Of a stretch of 64,000 bases of DNA, positions 1 through 10,855 are shown one piece after another. The notes under the pieces are model-generated. The model was not told the origin of the DNA. It saw nothing but the letters and a program-made list of their open reading frames with translations, and searched no databases. Position 1 is the first letter of the stretch; every line of letters begins with the position of its first letter. The stretch spans positions 2,414,885 to 2,478,884 of the forward strand of contig JAJEKV010000017.1 of the NCBI GenBank assembly GCA_021234155.1, in the 5' to 3' direction. The stretch comes from Isoetes taiwanensis (taxonomy: Eukaryota > Streptophyta > Lycopodiopsida > Isoetales > Isoetaceae). Both the position numbers and the translations under genes were made by a program.

Positions 1-477
1 CTACTATGAACAAGGAGACGCGGTTTCCATTCAATCGTCCCTCCGAAAGCATCTCGCCTCCCCAAGACCTGCAAAATTAGACAACCCGTTTCTCGAAAAA
101 GGAAGTGGCTCGAACGCTATCCATGCCCTACAATTTAGCATGAAAAATAGCCAACCATGGCAACAATAAACTTGCAAACACATCAAAATTAGAAACTAGA
201 CCACTAAATGCAAACAAGCTGCTCAAACATGCTAAATTATACGGTTTGACATACAATACGCACCAAGAATCTTAGTCCTAACCATTGCCAGAAGGCCCTC
301 CCACAATACCAAACTCAAACGTTGAAAATTTATACCCGATATATCATAAAATAGAATATAAACATATCGGGCTTTACATTAAATTATGTTTTTTTTCTAT
401 CAATTTTTTTTCAAGACACTAAAAATTTAGGAGCGGCAATTTTAAATTGGACCGTATAAACAAAGGGGCTTATCGAG
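1..477. other. AT-rich stretch without a recognised gene
   Basis: No coding pattern, RNA gene or element terminus is recognisable. The DNA is AT-rich with short homopolymers. Confidence 0.5.
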
Positions 478-566
478 TATTTTTGAACCCTTTTAGACAT
501 GTATTTTTTCGAACCCTTTCATCAGACATGCGTTTTTTTCGAACCCTTTCGGACATGCATTTTTTA
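478..566. repeat. Short tandem repeat, about 3 units of roughly 25-30 bp
   Basis: Three imperfect units share the core TTTTTTCGAACCCTTT followed by a GACATG-type spacer. No function is apparent. The array lies just upstream of the LINE endonuclease remnant. Confidence 0.6.
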
Positions 567-639
567 TATTCAACTAAATTTATCTATGTTATCTCGTTAT
601 ATGTACGAATGTGATTTTGCAAAAAGTGTCCACGTAGGA

Positions 640-845
640 TATCTAGAGCAAGTCCCTTTATCATCTTCTTGCAAGAGACATGGGAATATAGTGGTCATCT
701 GTTACCGGACATCCCAGGGTACCATCATTTCTCACCGCCAATGAGCCATGGCAAGCGAGGGTATGAAGGGTCGGCGGCTACTTCAAAGATGCTATAGCAT
801 CCACAGTCTCGCTCCACAAGGCTGATAGACTCAACCGCTACCTGT
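640..845 (+). mobile_element. LINE copy A, N-terminal endonuclease segment
   Basis: This is the beginning of the APE-type endonuclease of a non-LTR retrotransposon. The motif QETW at 672-683 carries the catalytic Glu typical of LINE endonucleases and is followed by EYSGHLLPDIPGYHHFS. The protein continues at 6781 on the far side of a Copia insertion: the codons for NRYLW run into 841-845 and resume in the duplicated copy at 6781. At least one frameshift and an in-frame stop (near 780-785) separate the PGYHHFS frame from the NRYLW frame, so the copy was decaying. The true 5' end is not visible; the copy seems truncated near 640. Confidence 0.7.
841..845. repeat. Target-site duplication CCTGT of the Copia element, left copy
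   Basis: CCTGT at 841-845 is repeated exactly at 6781-6785, flanking the outer TG and CA ends of the two LTRs. Five-bp duplications are normal for Copia integrase. Confidence 0.9.
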
Positions 846-1466
846 TGTGAAAAAGATTTAGAGATTTAGAGCAACAACACTATTCAAAAAGATCTACTGA
901 TCAATTATGAATTGGCAACTAACTTGAATGCAAAGTTAACAAACTTTTGTCTCAAGGTCAACCTATGTTAACCATTAACACTATCAATGAATATTATTAA
1001 TTCATTATAGCAATCACTTCACTTAGACTTTTGATCGAATACTTCACACAAAGAATAGACAATGTAAATTCCGCTTCATTGTCTTTGACACCACATCCGA
1101 TGGCCATCAATTGAATACTTCTTCTCAGATTTAATCATAGATCCGAACCCATTTCTGGGTTCAGGGACCTTCCAAAGATACAATCATGCTACGAGCTTGA
1201 CTGCGATTCGACCGACGTCTCTTTCCTATTTTGGTCAACAAAACCTTAGGATAAACATGCACACCATTTCGGCATTTCCAACCATAGGTTAAACCATTGA
1301 TTATTTAACCTTATGACAATTCCCCTTATAACCCTAGTTCATATTTGTCGTTTGTTCTAGGGTCTTCATGTACTGTTGCCACATTGCCACATATCCCAGT
1401 GCATAAACATATGATCATATCTATATGCTAAACCTCTGAACATATCTAACATGATCATTTCTCACA
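846..1466 (-). repeat. Copia 3' LTR
   Basis: Begins TGTGAAAAAG and ends TCTCACA in plus orientation. It matches 6159-6780 along its whole length with about 25 differences. It lies downstream of the RT/RNase H coding region in the element's own direction. Confidence 0.92.
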
Positions 1467-1476
1467 TTCCCCTTTC
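1467..1476 (-). promoter_or_regulatory. Copia polypurine tract
   Basis: Read on the minus strand the bases directly inside the 3' LTR are GAAAGGGGAA, the expected primer for plus-strand DNA synthesis. Confidence 0.8.
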
Positions 1477-1583
1477 ATGTTAGATAGTTTTGCTCATGTG
1501 ATCAAGCAGAATAGCAGACTGCACAGACTGTATAACAACATAATGAAAATGATCTCCCACTTACATAAAACACAAGCAATAAC

Positions 1584-3115
1584 TTACTTGATCTTTTCTG
1601 AATAATCGATGGCGTTATCAATCCAAGTAACCTGTTTTGTTGTTAATTTTCCTTCTGTCATATTTCTGTCAGCAACTCCAACATAATTTTTCAATTTCAT
1701 GAACCTGTGCACAGGTAATATTTTTGTCAATATGTCTGCGTTTTGTTCTTCAGCGCTAATACGCTCAACTGAAATTATTCCCTTTCCAACCAAATCCCTG
1801 ATAAAGTGGACATGCAATTCTATATGCTTTGTACGTTCATGCAGCACAGGATTTTTTGTTATTGCTAGACAACTTAGACTGTCAGTAAACAAGACAATAG
1901 GCTTATTCTGAACAGCTCCTAATTCATTCATCATTCTCCTTACCCATGCAACTTCTCTTGCAGCTAAGGATGCTGCATTGTACTCCGCTTCAGCAGTAGA
2001 CATGGCAATACATCCTTGTTTTTTGCTTCTCCATGATATTGTACATCCTCCAATTTGTACAAGATATCCTGAAGTAGATTCTCTAGAATCCAGATCCCCT
2101 CCCCAATCTGCGTCTGAGTATGCAGTTAAAGTAAGATCTTTATTGGTAAAAGTCAAACCTTCTTCTTGAGTTCCTTTCAAGAACCTTAATACTCTTTTGG
2201 CTGCAAGCCAATGTGCTTTACCTGGATTATTGCAAAACCTACTTAATAAATTGACACTGAATGCAATGTCAGGCCTGCTGCAATTTGCCATGTACAGTAG
2301 ACATCCTACAAATTCCCTATATGGATAATCCTGCATTTCTTCAATCTCACTTTCTGTTTTGGGGCTTAACTCAGAGGACAATTTCTGGCCCGTCACTAAT
2401 GGTGACTTCATACTGTTACATGTGATCATACCAAATTTTCTCAGCATATTTCTAATGTTCTCACCTTGAGTCAATGTTATTCTCCTAAGTTCTCGATTTC
2501 TATGCACCTCAATACCAAGAAACTTCTTTAATGGTCCCAAGTCCGTCATTTTAAATCTGCTATACAAGACTTCTTTGCAATGCTTTAGAATGTTAATATC
2601 ATTTGCTACCATCACGTTATCATCCACGTATAGTGCAATGATGCAAAACAGATTATTCTCTTTGTAGATATACAAATTTCCATCATTTGCAAGTTTAATA
2701 AAACCTTGCTCTTTAAGAAAACCATCAATACACAAGTACCATACCATGTTTTCTAAGCTTCCATACCATGTTTTCTCCAACTTCAAACCCTGGTGCTTGC
2801 TGCATATATATTTCTTCATCCAAATCAGCATTCGAAAAGGCAATATTTACATCCATGTGATGTATTTCCAAATCTAATGCATTGGCAAATGCAAGAAGCA
2901 TTCTCAAACTAGTCAGTTTTACAATAGGAGAAAAAGTTTCATCATAATCAATGCCCTTTTTTTGAGAATATCCCTGAGCAACCAGTCTTGCTTTGAATTT
3001 TCTCTCTCCATCATTGCCAATCTTGATCTTGTATATCCATTTGTTCCCTACAACATTTCTGTTTTGAGGTTTCTCAACAATATCAAAAGTTCCTGTTCTT
3101 GCAAAGGATCTCATT
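1584..3115 (-). CDS. Copia pol: reverse transcriptase and RNase H part
   Basis: Reverse transcriptase of the RVT_2 type: NKWIYKIK and ARLVAQGYSQ in the fingers, the catalytic YVDD in ALYVDDNVMVA, then GCLLYMANCSRPDIAFSVN. RNase H follows with AYSDADWGGD, STAEAEYNA and FTDSLSC, and the C-terminal LTKILPVHRF. The segment belongs to the Copia fossil at 846-6780 and is not one open frame. Its 5' continuation lies beyond the hAT-like insertion. Confidence 0.9.
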
Positions 3116-3873
3116 CATGGAATAAAATAACGGCTAAACTTAGCCAAATGGCTATTTTGTAGCTTTTTTCCCAAGAAAAATGGCTAAACTAAATGGGAAA
3201 AAAGGCCAAAAAAAATAAAATTTTAGCCCAATTTTTTTGCCGCCCAAGTGAAATTCTAGGTTGAATAGCCAAACCTCCACCTCCAGACAATCCTGCTAGA
3301 ACATCGATTAGCCAAACCTAAGAAAGATGGGACTTGAAAAAATGGATGGATTAGCTGACCCGCTGACACCAAGATATGTAGGAACTTTAAGAAACTACCA
3401 AATAGGGTTCAATTTTTTTGTTTTTTAATTTCTTATTCTAGATATGAAGTTGAAGCATTCACAGAGTTGATCATATCTAGAGGGAATAATGTACTTCCTT
3501 TTCTTTTTAGTTTTGAACGTGTTCATGTATGTTTATGTCTTTGTTGCTTCTTTGTATCAAGGAGATTATAACAATGACTGTAATTCCATCAATTATGCCA
3601 CATTATGTTGATTGACGTTTACTTTGTCCATATTAAATTACATATAAATTCAATGTCTTTGTCCAAAAGCTTGGACTTTTTAAAATTAGCGTAATGTGAT
3701 GGCTAATATTTGCCTTCCCATATTTTAGAAGTTTAGCCAAAGCCAAGAAACAGTGATGGAGAAAAATCATCTAGTTTAGCCAAGTGCTAGAAACGTCAAG
3801 CTCCAATTTGAGGGTAGTTTAGCCAAACTTATTTTGGCTACACTAAAATGTAAGAGTAGTAATTTATTCCATG
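3116..3873. mobile_element. hAT-like non-autonomous DNA transposon inside Copia pol
   Basis: A 758-bp block without coding potential interrupts the Copia RT. It starts CATGGAATAAA and ends with the inverted form (TTTATTCCATG), giving terminal inverted repeats of about 11 bp. It is flanked on both sides by the exact 8-bp duplication ATCTCATT (3108-3115 and 3874-3881). An 8-bp duplication points to the hAT superfamily. Both ends are rich in TTTAGCCAAA or its complement (for example near 3130, 3765-3785 and 3815-3835), as expected for subterminal transposase-binding motifs. With no transposase gene it must have been mobilised in trans. Confidence 0.85.
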
Positions 3874-5036
3874 ATCTCATTTCATCCTCCATGGCCATTT
3901 TCCAACTTTCTGAGTTTTCTCCATTAATTGCTTGTGTATAGCATTTAGGAATCTCTGGTTCTAAGATTGCCATTATAATATTGATATCTATTTCTTCTTT
4001 CTACAATCTTTTTGATGTTCCTTCATTTGTTCTTCCATATTTTGCAATATCCAGCCCCTTAATGCCTTCATGTAACCTTTCAATTTCTAAGTTCCTCTTT
4101 TTTTTTTTATCACTTCCTTTTCATGGTTTTTACTGTCATTGCTGTCCTCCTTTTCATCCTCTTTGTTTGTCTCATCATCTTCACTATCATTAGTATCATC
4201 AATTGTCCCTGTATCATTACAGAATCTAAGATGTACCTGTTTTTCCTTTCAGCAATCCCATTTTGTTGAGGAGTGTGACTGCATGTTACTTGTCGTTTGA
4301 TCCCTTTTGTCCTGCAATAATGCTTGAACTCATTGTTAACAAATTCACCTCCCCTATCAGACCTTAAACATTTGACCTTTTTCCCTTTGAACCTTTCAGC
4401 TTCTGCTTCAAATATTCTGAAGGCTTTGTAAGCTTGATTTTTAGTCCTTAGAAAGAAGCATTTTGTATGTCTAGAATGATCGTCTATGAACGTGATAAAG
4501 TATTTTCTACCTTGCATGCGTTCAATGTTAATTGGTCCACATAAATCTGAATGTACAAGTTCCAGTAATTCCTTTGCTCTTTCATGCCTTCTTTTAAAGG
4601 GCAATCTCGAACTTTTTTCAATCATGCAACCATAACAAGTTCCTGATTCTCCTTCTGCTGCACTAATTAGTCCCCTTTTGATCATTTCTTTGATGTTTTC
4701 TACATTTACATGTCCAAGCCTTTCATGCCAAAGTTTAAGTGTTGGCATTTCAACTGAATTGATGCTTCCAGAAATTATCTTATTATGAAACCCAAAGAGA
4801 TTTCCAACTCGTGTAGTAAGAAACTTAACTTTATTATTTTGAAGCACTTTACAATAGCTTTTGTCAAAAATGAGTTTAAAACCCATGTCAACTAGTTGAC
4901 TCACTGAAATTAAGTTCCTTACAATATTTGGAACACAAAGAACATTCTTTAAATTGACCACTTTTCCATCTAGATCAAAAGTTGCAAAAGAGCCGGACTC
5001 CTCTACTTTCTTCAGCTTTCCATCTCCCATTTGCAC
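3874..5036 (-). CDS. Copia pol: integrase and linker to RT
   Basis: The pre-integrase zinc-binding region is visible as LWHERLGHVNVENIKEM, and the DDE core as VHSDLCGPINIERMQGRKYF, FIDDHSRHTKCFF, LRSDRGGEFVNNEFKHYC and HTPQQNGIAERKNRYI. These are standard Copia integrase motifs. Downstream come a charged stretch and the PKCYTQAINGENSESWKMAMEDEM segment that leads into the RT. Part of the fossil Copia element. Confidence 0.88.
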
Positions 5037-5178
5037 ATAAAACTGAATTTATTTTTCCTTTTTCATTGAGAGCACTTGTAGCTTTAACTCACGGATCTCT
5101 CGGCTCCACTATCTATCATAAACATGTCATTTTTGTTAGTATATTTTTTTTTAAAAACAGAGCATGCAACATATTTGC

Positions 5179-6141
5179 TTACCTCAAGTTATCCGTATCT
5201 TCATCGTCATTATTTTCTTGAGTAAGATTTACACTTGCTACCTTTTCATTCCTTCCTTTAGGCATATTGCCTCTCCCTTTGCTTACAAATTTTCCTTTTC
5301 CTCCACTTGATCCTTTTGGACTTGGACAGTCTGCTGCCATATGGCCATACCCTTCACAATTGAAGCATCTTTTTTGTTTAATCTTAGGACAATTATTTTT
5401 GAGATGTCCAAATGCTTTACAAGCATAACAAGGGCCAAGTTTGCTTTTATCATTCCCAAACCACCCTTTCCCTTTGCCAGCAAACAGTATTTCTGAATTT
5501 TTCTCTTCTTCCCCTTTGATTATCTTTTTCTGCTCTATCTCAGTCCTTATCATTAACTCAACCTTTTCTCTATTTCTAGCCACACTCCTAACTAGAGTAG
5601 AGAGTTGTTCATATTCTGAAAATGCTCTAGACAAGGACAACACATGAAAATCTTTTGTGATAGGCACTCCTGCTGCCTCCAAGTCAGCAACAATGTTATC
5701 ATATTTTTGAAAAAACTGAGCAAGATTACCATCATCCTTAAATTTTAGTTTCCTCAACTGCCTATCAAGCATTTCAATTTGAGAGGAATTTTTAACCTCA
5801 TAATGTTTAAGCAAGAAGTCCCACATTTCTTTTGGTGTCTTGTTTTTAAGCTTAAACAAAATACTAGAGCTCAACTTACTTGCAATTATACTTCTGGCCT
5901 GCTGACACCTCTTTGAGTTGCTTCCACTTGAATCAGCATTAACAGATCCTTCACTTGCAATACTTCTACCTTCAGCATTTGTACTGCTTTCACCTGTTTC
6001 AGTACTGTCTCCTTCAATTAAGTCCCACAAGTCTTCTGCCTGAAGCACATCTTTCATCCTTTCTTTCCAAGCCTGAAACCCAGCTTCCCCTTGGAACATA
6101 TCTACTCCACTAAGCAAAGAAGAACCAAGCCTAGTTGCCAT
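5179..6141 (-). CDS. Copia gag nucleocapsid
   Basis: About 320 residues beginning MATRLGSSLLSGVDMF. It has the UBN2-type gag core (LWDLIEGDS, IASKLSSSILFKLKNKTPKEMW) and two CCHC zinc knuckles near the C terminus, CYACKAFGHLKNNC and CFNCEGYGHMAADC. It forms the virus-like particle and binds element RNA. The start codon lies 16 bp from the primer-binding site. Part of the fossil at 846-6780. Confidence 0.9.
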   Translation of the reverse strand: MATRLGSSLLSGVDMFQGEAGFQAWKERMKDVLQAEDLWDLIEGDSTETGESSTNAEGRSIASEGSVNADSSGSNSKRCQQARSIIASKLSSSILFKLKNKTPKEMWDFLLKHYEVKNSSQIEMLDRQLRKLKFKDDGNLAQFFQKYDNIVADLEAAGVPITKDFHVLSLSRAFSEYEQLSTLVRSVARNREKVELMIRTEIEQKKIIKGEEEKNSEILFAGKGKGWFGNDKSKLGPCYACKAFGHLKNNCPKIKQKRCFNCEGYGHMAADCPSPKGSSGGKGKFVSKGRGNMPKGRNEKVASVNLTQENNDDEDTDNLR

Positions 6142-6145
6142 GTTA

Positions 6146-6157
6146 GCTCTGATACCA
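6146..6157 (-). promoter_or_regulatory. Copia primer-binding site for initiator tRNA-Met
   Basis: The minus strand reads TGGTATCAGAGC directly after the 5' LTR, the plant tRNA-iMet primer complement. Confidence 0.92.
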
Positions 6158-6158
6158 C

Positions 6159-6780
6159 TTTGAAAAAGATTTAGAGATTTAGAGCAACAACACTATTCAA
6201 AAAGATCTACTGATCAATTATGAATTGGCAACTAACTTGAATGCAATGTTAACAAACTTTTGTCTCAAGGTCAACCTATGTTAACCATTAACACTATCAA
6301 TGAATATTATTAATTCATTATAGCAATCACTTCACTTAGACTTTTGATCGAATACTTCACACAGCAATAGACAATGTAAATTCTGGCTTCATTGTCTTTG
6401 ACACCACATCCGATGGCCATCACTGAATACTTCTTCTGTATTTAATCATAGATCCAAACCAACAGCTCAGGTTCAGGACCTTCCAAAGATACAGTCATGC
6501 TACGAGCTTGACTGCTATTCGACCAACATCTCTTTCCTATTTTGGTCAACAAAACCTTAGGATAAACATGCACACCATTTCGGCATTTCCAACCATAGGT
6601 TAAACCATTGATTATTTAACCTTATGACAATCTCTTCCCCTTATAACCCTAGTTCATATTTCTCGTTTGTTCTAGGGTCTTCATGTACTGTTGCCACATT
6701 GCCACATATCCCAGTGCATAAACATATGATCATATCATATGCTAAACCTCTGAACATATCTAACATGATCATTTCTCACA
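6159..6780 (-). repeat. Copia 5' LTR
   Basis: Partner of 846-1466. On the minus strand it begins TGTGAGAAATGATC. It carries the element promoter by position. Confidence 0.92.
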
Positions 6781-7330
6781 CCTGTGGATACGAGTGCTGC
6801 AGCCTCACCATCGCCCACTGTTTATCGCAGGATGTTATATACCCCATGAAACTTCTAAGTTCTACAGGGTTCATCAGGCAGATATAGATGTGCATATGCC
6901 CTATAGGGAACTGTATGATGACATAGAGCAGTATCGCCAGGAGGGTCATGTGTTTTTATTGGGAGATTTGAATGCACGTACGACACAGTGGCAGTCGGTC
7001 ACCTTTCAGGGAAATGCTGACTCCAACCCACTTTGGCTAGAAACGGAGGCATCCCAAAGATGCAAGAGGCGCCCCGGGATACAGTCTCCGGAGCCTTTGG
7101 AAGAGAGTTGGTCCAGCTATGTCAGATCTTTCACATGGTGATCTGCAATGGTGTGCTTTCGGATGGCGCAATCGAGGGCTTCACTTGCGAAGCGGCGAGG
7201 CGATGGTGGAGAGGCGTGGTGGACTATCTCCTAGCTCCGGTGCGAACTTGATATCATTAGAGATTTAGCGGCAGCCACGGGAACAAAGAGATGAAGAGAC
7301 TTTGTCGGACCACTATCCACTTTATGTCAC
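6781..7330 (+). mobile_element. LINE copy A, endonuclease continued
   Basis: The right half of the split APE endonuclease. It resumes at the duplicated CCTGT with YLWIRVLQPHHRPLFIAGCY. The GDLNAR motif (6962-6979) and SDHYPL (7306-7323) supply the conserved Asp/Asn and Asp-His residues of the fold. Together with QETW at 672-683 all main catalytic motifs can be found, but spread over different frames, with several frameshifts between 7030 and 7310. The copy is dead by sequence. Confidence 0.8.
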
Positions 7331-9035
7331 TTTGGATTGGAGGCACTTTCGGTGGCGTGCCATAGGACAAAGCCCTCGGGGCTTAGGATACACCCGAACT
7401 ATCGGAAGCAAGCGGGGATATGAGGTGGCGCTTGAGCGTGAGCTCTGAGGGGATTGATGCCCTCTATACATTGCATGATAAGTGTGAATGGTTGGTGAAG
7501 GCCTTTACGGCAACCGGTGAATGCTTTGCGGCAAGAAAGCCCCGTGAAGGGACCTTTGTGCAATTCCCTCAAAACCCTGGTTTGGCGCTGAATGTAAGGC
7601 TCTAAAAGAGTCACCACGCACCATCTTAGATCCACAGCTCCGGCAACAGGCCATTAGGGACTATAAGGCATTCTTGAAATCCAAAAAGCATCGCTACATT
7701 GCAGAAAATCAGCAACGCATGTTTGATCTACTGATGACTGAGCCAAAAGCCTTTTGGCATAGAGTGCTGTATAAGAGGCATCAACCACCACGGCAATGTT
7801 ACCTCGCACCGGTGGAGACGGCCGGTTGGAGGAGTTGTATGACCCTCCGGGGAACAATGTTGGCGTACCGGATCAACTAGGAGAAACACTACAGACTTTC
7901 GAGGAGGAGGACATCCACGGGGGTCTTAGGCATCTTGCTAATGGTAAAGCAAAGGACTTTTGCGAGGGACTTCCAGCCGATTTGTTGTTGTTGAAATGGG
8001 TGGGCCAGCTTTGATCGGGCCTTTGACAGGGATAATCAATCAGGCCATCAGAGAGGGCCTCCCGCAGGAATGGATGGTTAGCAAGGTCACCCCTATTCAT
8101 AAGACGTGAAGCAGGGATGACTCCACCAACTACCGTATGATCATGGTGTGCCCGTTACCATAAAACTTCCAGTGTCTTTGGAGAAGAAGTTAACTGTCGT
8201 AATGGGCGGAGGAAATCGAGTCGCGGTTGGCGAGACGAGTTTTACGCCTTGCCCACTTCCGCAGTGATCATATTTTTACTCTCGAGAATCCTTATGGAAG
8301 CTAGCCGCAATGCACGACGTGACTTGTATTGCTGTTTCATGGATTTTAAGGCGGCATATGATACGGTCCCTCGGGACCTGTTGTGGCAACGCTTGCAGGA
8401 GCTACATGTCCCACAAGATTTTCAGAATGCCATATACCGGCTCTATGACGGAATATATGCCACTTTACCTGCGTCAGACTACCGGGTGAACAGCGCCATA
8501 GGTGTTAAACAAGGATGCCCGTTATCTCCAACGCTTTTTGGACACTATATTGACAAGTTGGAGACCTAGATGCAAGAACATGGAGGTGGTGGCCCGCAAT
8601 TGCTAGAGACATATACAATATAACAGTTGCTCTATGCAGACGATCTGGGCTTATTGTCCCATACAGCTAGGAGTATGCAGGAACATTTGGATGCTCTCAG
8701 TCAATTTCAGTGACACGGAAGGGAATGACGTGATCAACAACCAGAAAACCAAGCTGTTGCCAATCCTGTCTGCGCAGCATGATATCCCAGACTTCTATTA
8801 CAGAGGACAAAGGATGGAAGTTGTAAGGACCTTTAAGTATCTGGGAATCGATTTCTCTGCTAACATGCTATGGGATGACTGTGTAGAAAGGAGGGTTAGC
8901 GCGGGATGTAGAATAGCTGTTACAGAATAGATCTTTGCGATTGGGCACGCAAAGCACACCTGTTCCGAGCACTCGTGGAACCGGTATTGCTGTATGGGAT
9001 AGAGGTCTGGGGGCCAGCGGTTAGCGGTTAGCAAG
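7331..9035 (+). mobile_element. LINE copy A, reverse transcriptase
   Basis: Non-LTR reverse transcriptase. The palm is best seen at 8249-8569: LYCCFMDFKAAYDTVPRDLL, then IGVKQGCPLSPTLFGHYID. The catalytic YADD is at 8633-8644, followed by TARSMQEHLDAL and FKYLGIDFSANMLWDD. The frame changes several times, so this is a pseudogene. Similarity ends at IEVWGPAVSG near 9033; the 3' end and tail are missing. The QGCPLSPTLFG block differs from the RQGDPLSP of common angiosperm L1 elements (family knowledge), but I do not assign a clade. The same family is present at 28041-29957. Confidence 0.85.
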
Positions 9036-10733
9036 TAAAATCTAGAATACCCCCACTACATTTGTTTTTTTTTTGTTGTTCAGGTTTGAGGGAGGCATTG
9101 AATAATCTGACTATCATAATGCATCTATCCTGCAATCGTCTTTATCATGAAAATTGTTAAGAATAACTTTTCATGATCCCATTGGTTCAGAAACAAATTT
9201 ATGTAATCTGGATCGTTTGTTGTGACATGGTACATCCATGTCTATATAGTTTTGTTTATGGCCTGCATCGCCGGCTCGTTTACATTCTGCGTAAAGAGCA
9301 TCTAATCCAAAAGCTTCTAGATTGTTACATTGGAAAGTCATAACTACCTCCTGTAAGTGTGGATAATGTTTAACTAGGTGTAACGTTAAGCAATTAAGCA
9401 CAACAAAATATCATCTATATAGATTGAGTTCAGTAACATCTATGTGCCATCATTGAGAGCTTTCTAATACAAATTTGTGTACAACATCGAGATCTAGCGT
9501 AGCCTAGATAAACTTTCTGCTTTTGTCCTTGTCCTTTTCTTTTGTCCACCCTCTACATCAAGCAGGAATGGTTTGCCTCAATTATTAAATATGAATCAAA
9601 AGAATAAATACCAATCAATATTGCTTTATTGAGAAAATTAGCAAGCATTAAGTGCCAAATCACCATGGTTCCCATGAATAGTTTATAGGTTCTGCTACTA
9701 AAATGTTTGCAGATTCCGAACAAATAGTTTGCAGGTTCTGCTACACTCGAACATGCTATCTTGGAGTTTTGCACTGTAGAATTATAAACAAATTGAATGC
9801 TTAAATAAGACTAGAAATTCTACGTTGACCATTTAAAAATTACAAACTGAGATTATTTGTGCACATTGAAGTCCACGAAAGTAGCTTGAAATTCTGTCAC
9901 TTCACATCATAGCTTCCCAATGCACTCTTAAATGCCATTCTGTATAGAAAAACCAACATATCTTTCATGATCACACAAACAAAGTCTGCATTTTTCATCC
10001 TATTGTTTGTAATTGAATTTTTCTAATTTAAACTTTTATTCTTCATTTTCTCGTACATCTCTTAAAACAACGACAAAGTTGTATCAATTTTGTGCTCACA
10101 ACTTGAATATAAAGCCTACAAAGCAAAATCCATTTATCTGTCTTATTATCTAAAAAGTAGCAATATCGTCCTTTTATCTAGATCTGTGCCCTTTTATCTT
10201 CCAAGCCTATCCATTGTTCAAGCTCATCCCTGCTTGTTCTCCAGCACTTCCAAACCCATCTAAAACCTAGAAAGCATGCACAAATTAAAACCCCCCAAAA
10301 ATGCTACCATGTCAATAAACCAGCCACAAAGCAAGACAAACTGCCCCCTAAAACAAATCAGTACATGTGCATCACCACCTGCACAAGCTGAAAATTCAAC
10401 ACGCTACTCTACCAAGGACCAAAACAACAACCAAAACCAACCAGCAAAAAATAAAAACTACAAGACTCTACCATAGGACTAGATACAGAATAGAAGTTAT
10501 GGCAAACAACCGCTTGGACTTCCTGGACTTCCTGCACAGTAACTATTCTTAACCATGTAGGAACTTACGATCATTACATGTTCCAACTTGTATGTTAATT
10601 CTACAACATATAGCCAATGCAAACTTCTAAATATTGTATAATTGATTTTCTATTTCCCATCTTTTCATCCACATCAATGTAACCAGATTTATAGAAAAGA
10701 AATAGAATCTAGATTTATAGCTCAAGGAAATGC
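9036..10733. other. Intergenic stretch, no recognised gene
   Basis: AT-rich DNA without a convincing coding region. A short direct repeat with the core AGGTTCTGCTAC recurs near 9690 and 9735. Nothing else is identified. Confidence 0.5.
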
Positions 10734-10745
10734 CCTGCTATTGTT
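10734..10745. repeat. 12-bp direct repeat CCTGCTATTGTT, left copy
   Basis: Identical to 28029-28040, which directly abuts the outer end of the Gypsy 5' LTR. The left copy is followed by a poly-T run. It looks like a LINE-type target duplication bracketing a poly-A-tailed retroposon plus the Gypsy element. Confidence 0.6.
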
Positions 10746-10855
10746 TTTTTTTTTTTGAAGAATATAAGAATATATTAAACCACTAGAATGCGATCAAGTA
10801 CAATGATAAGTGTGGTGCTAAGAAATGAAGTGCCCATCATGATCCACAATGCCTT
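10746..10855 (-). mobile_element. Fragment of a poly-A-tailed retroposon (3' end)
   Basis: A T run at 10744-10756 (poly-A on the minus strand), then about 100 bp ending at the Gypsy LTR. On the minus strand it reads TATATTCTTATATTCTTC before the A run, like the 3' end of a LINE or SINE. No RNA polymerase III boxes or coding sequence are seen. The family is unknown. Confidence 0.4.

Larger units (their letters stand above)
846..6780 (-). mobile_element. Ty1/Copia LTR retrotransposon, nearly complete, broken
   Basis: Minus-strand element with two LTRs of about 620 bp (846-1466 and 6159-6780), a tRNA-Met primer site, gag, protease/integrase, reverse transcriptase and RNase H in Copia order, a polypurine tract and a perfect 5-bp target duplication. 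By eye the LTRs differ at about 25 positions (roughly 4 percent), so the copy is fairly young. It is broken by a small number of coding lesions and by a 758-bp hAT-like insertion at 3116-3873. It landed inside a LINE endonuclease gene. The family is Copia from the order integrase before RT; the lineage is not assigned. Confidence 0.93.
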
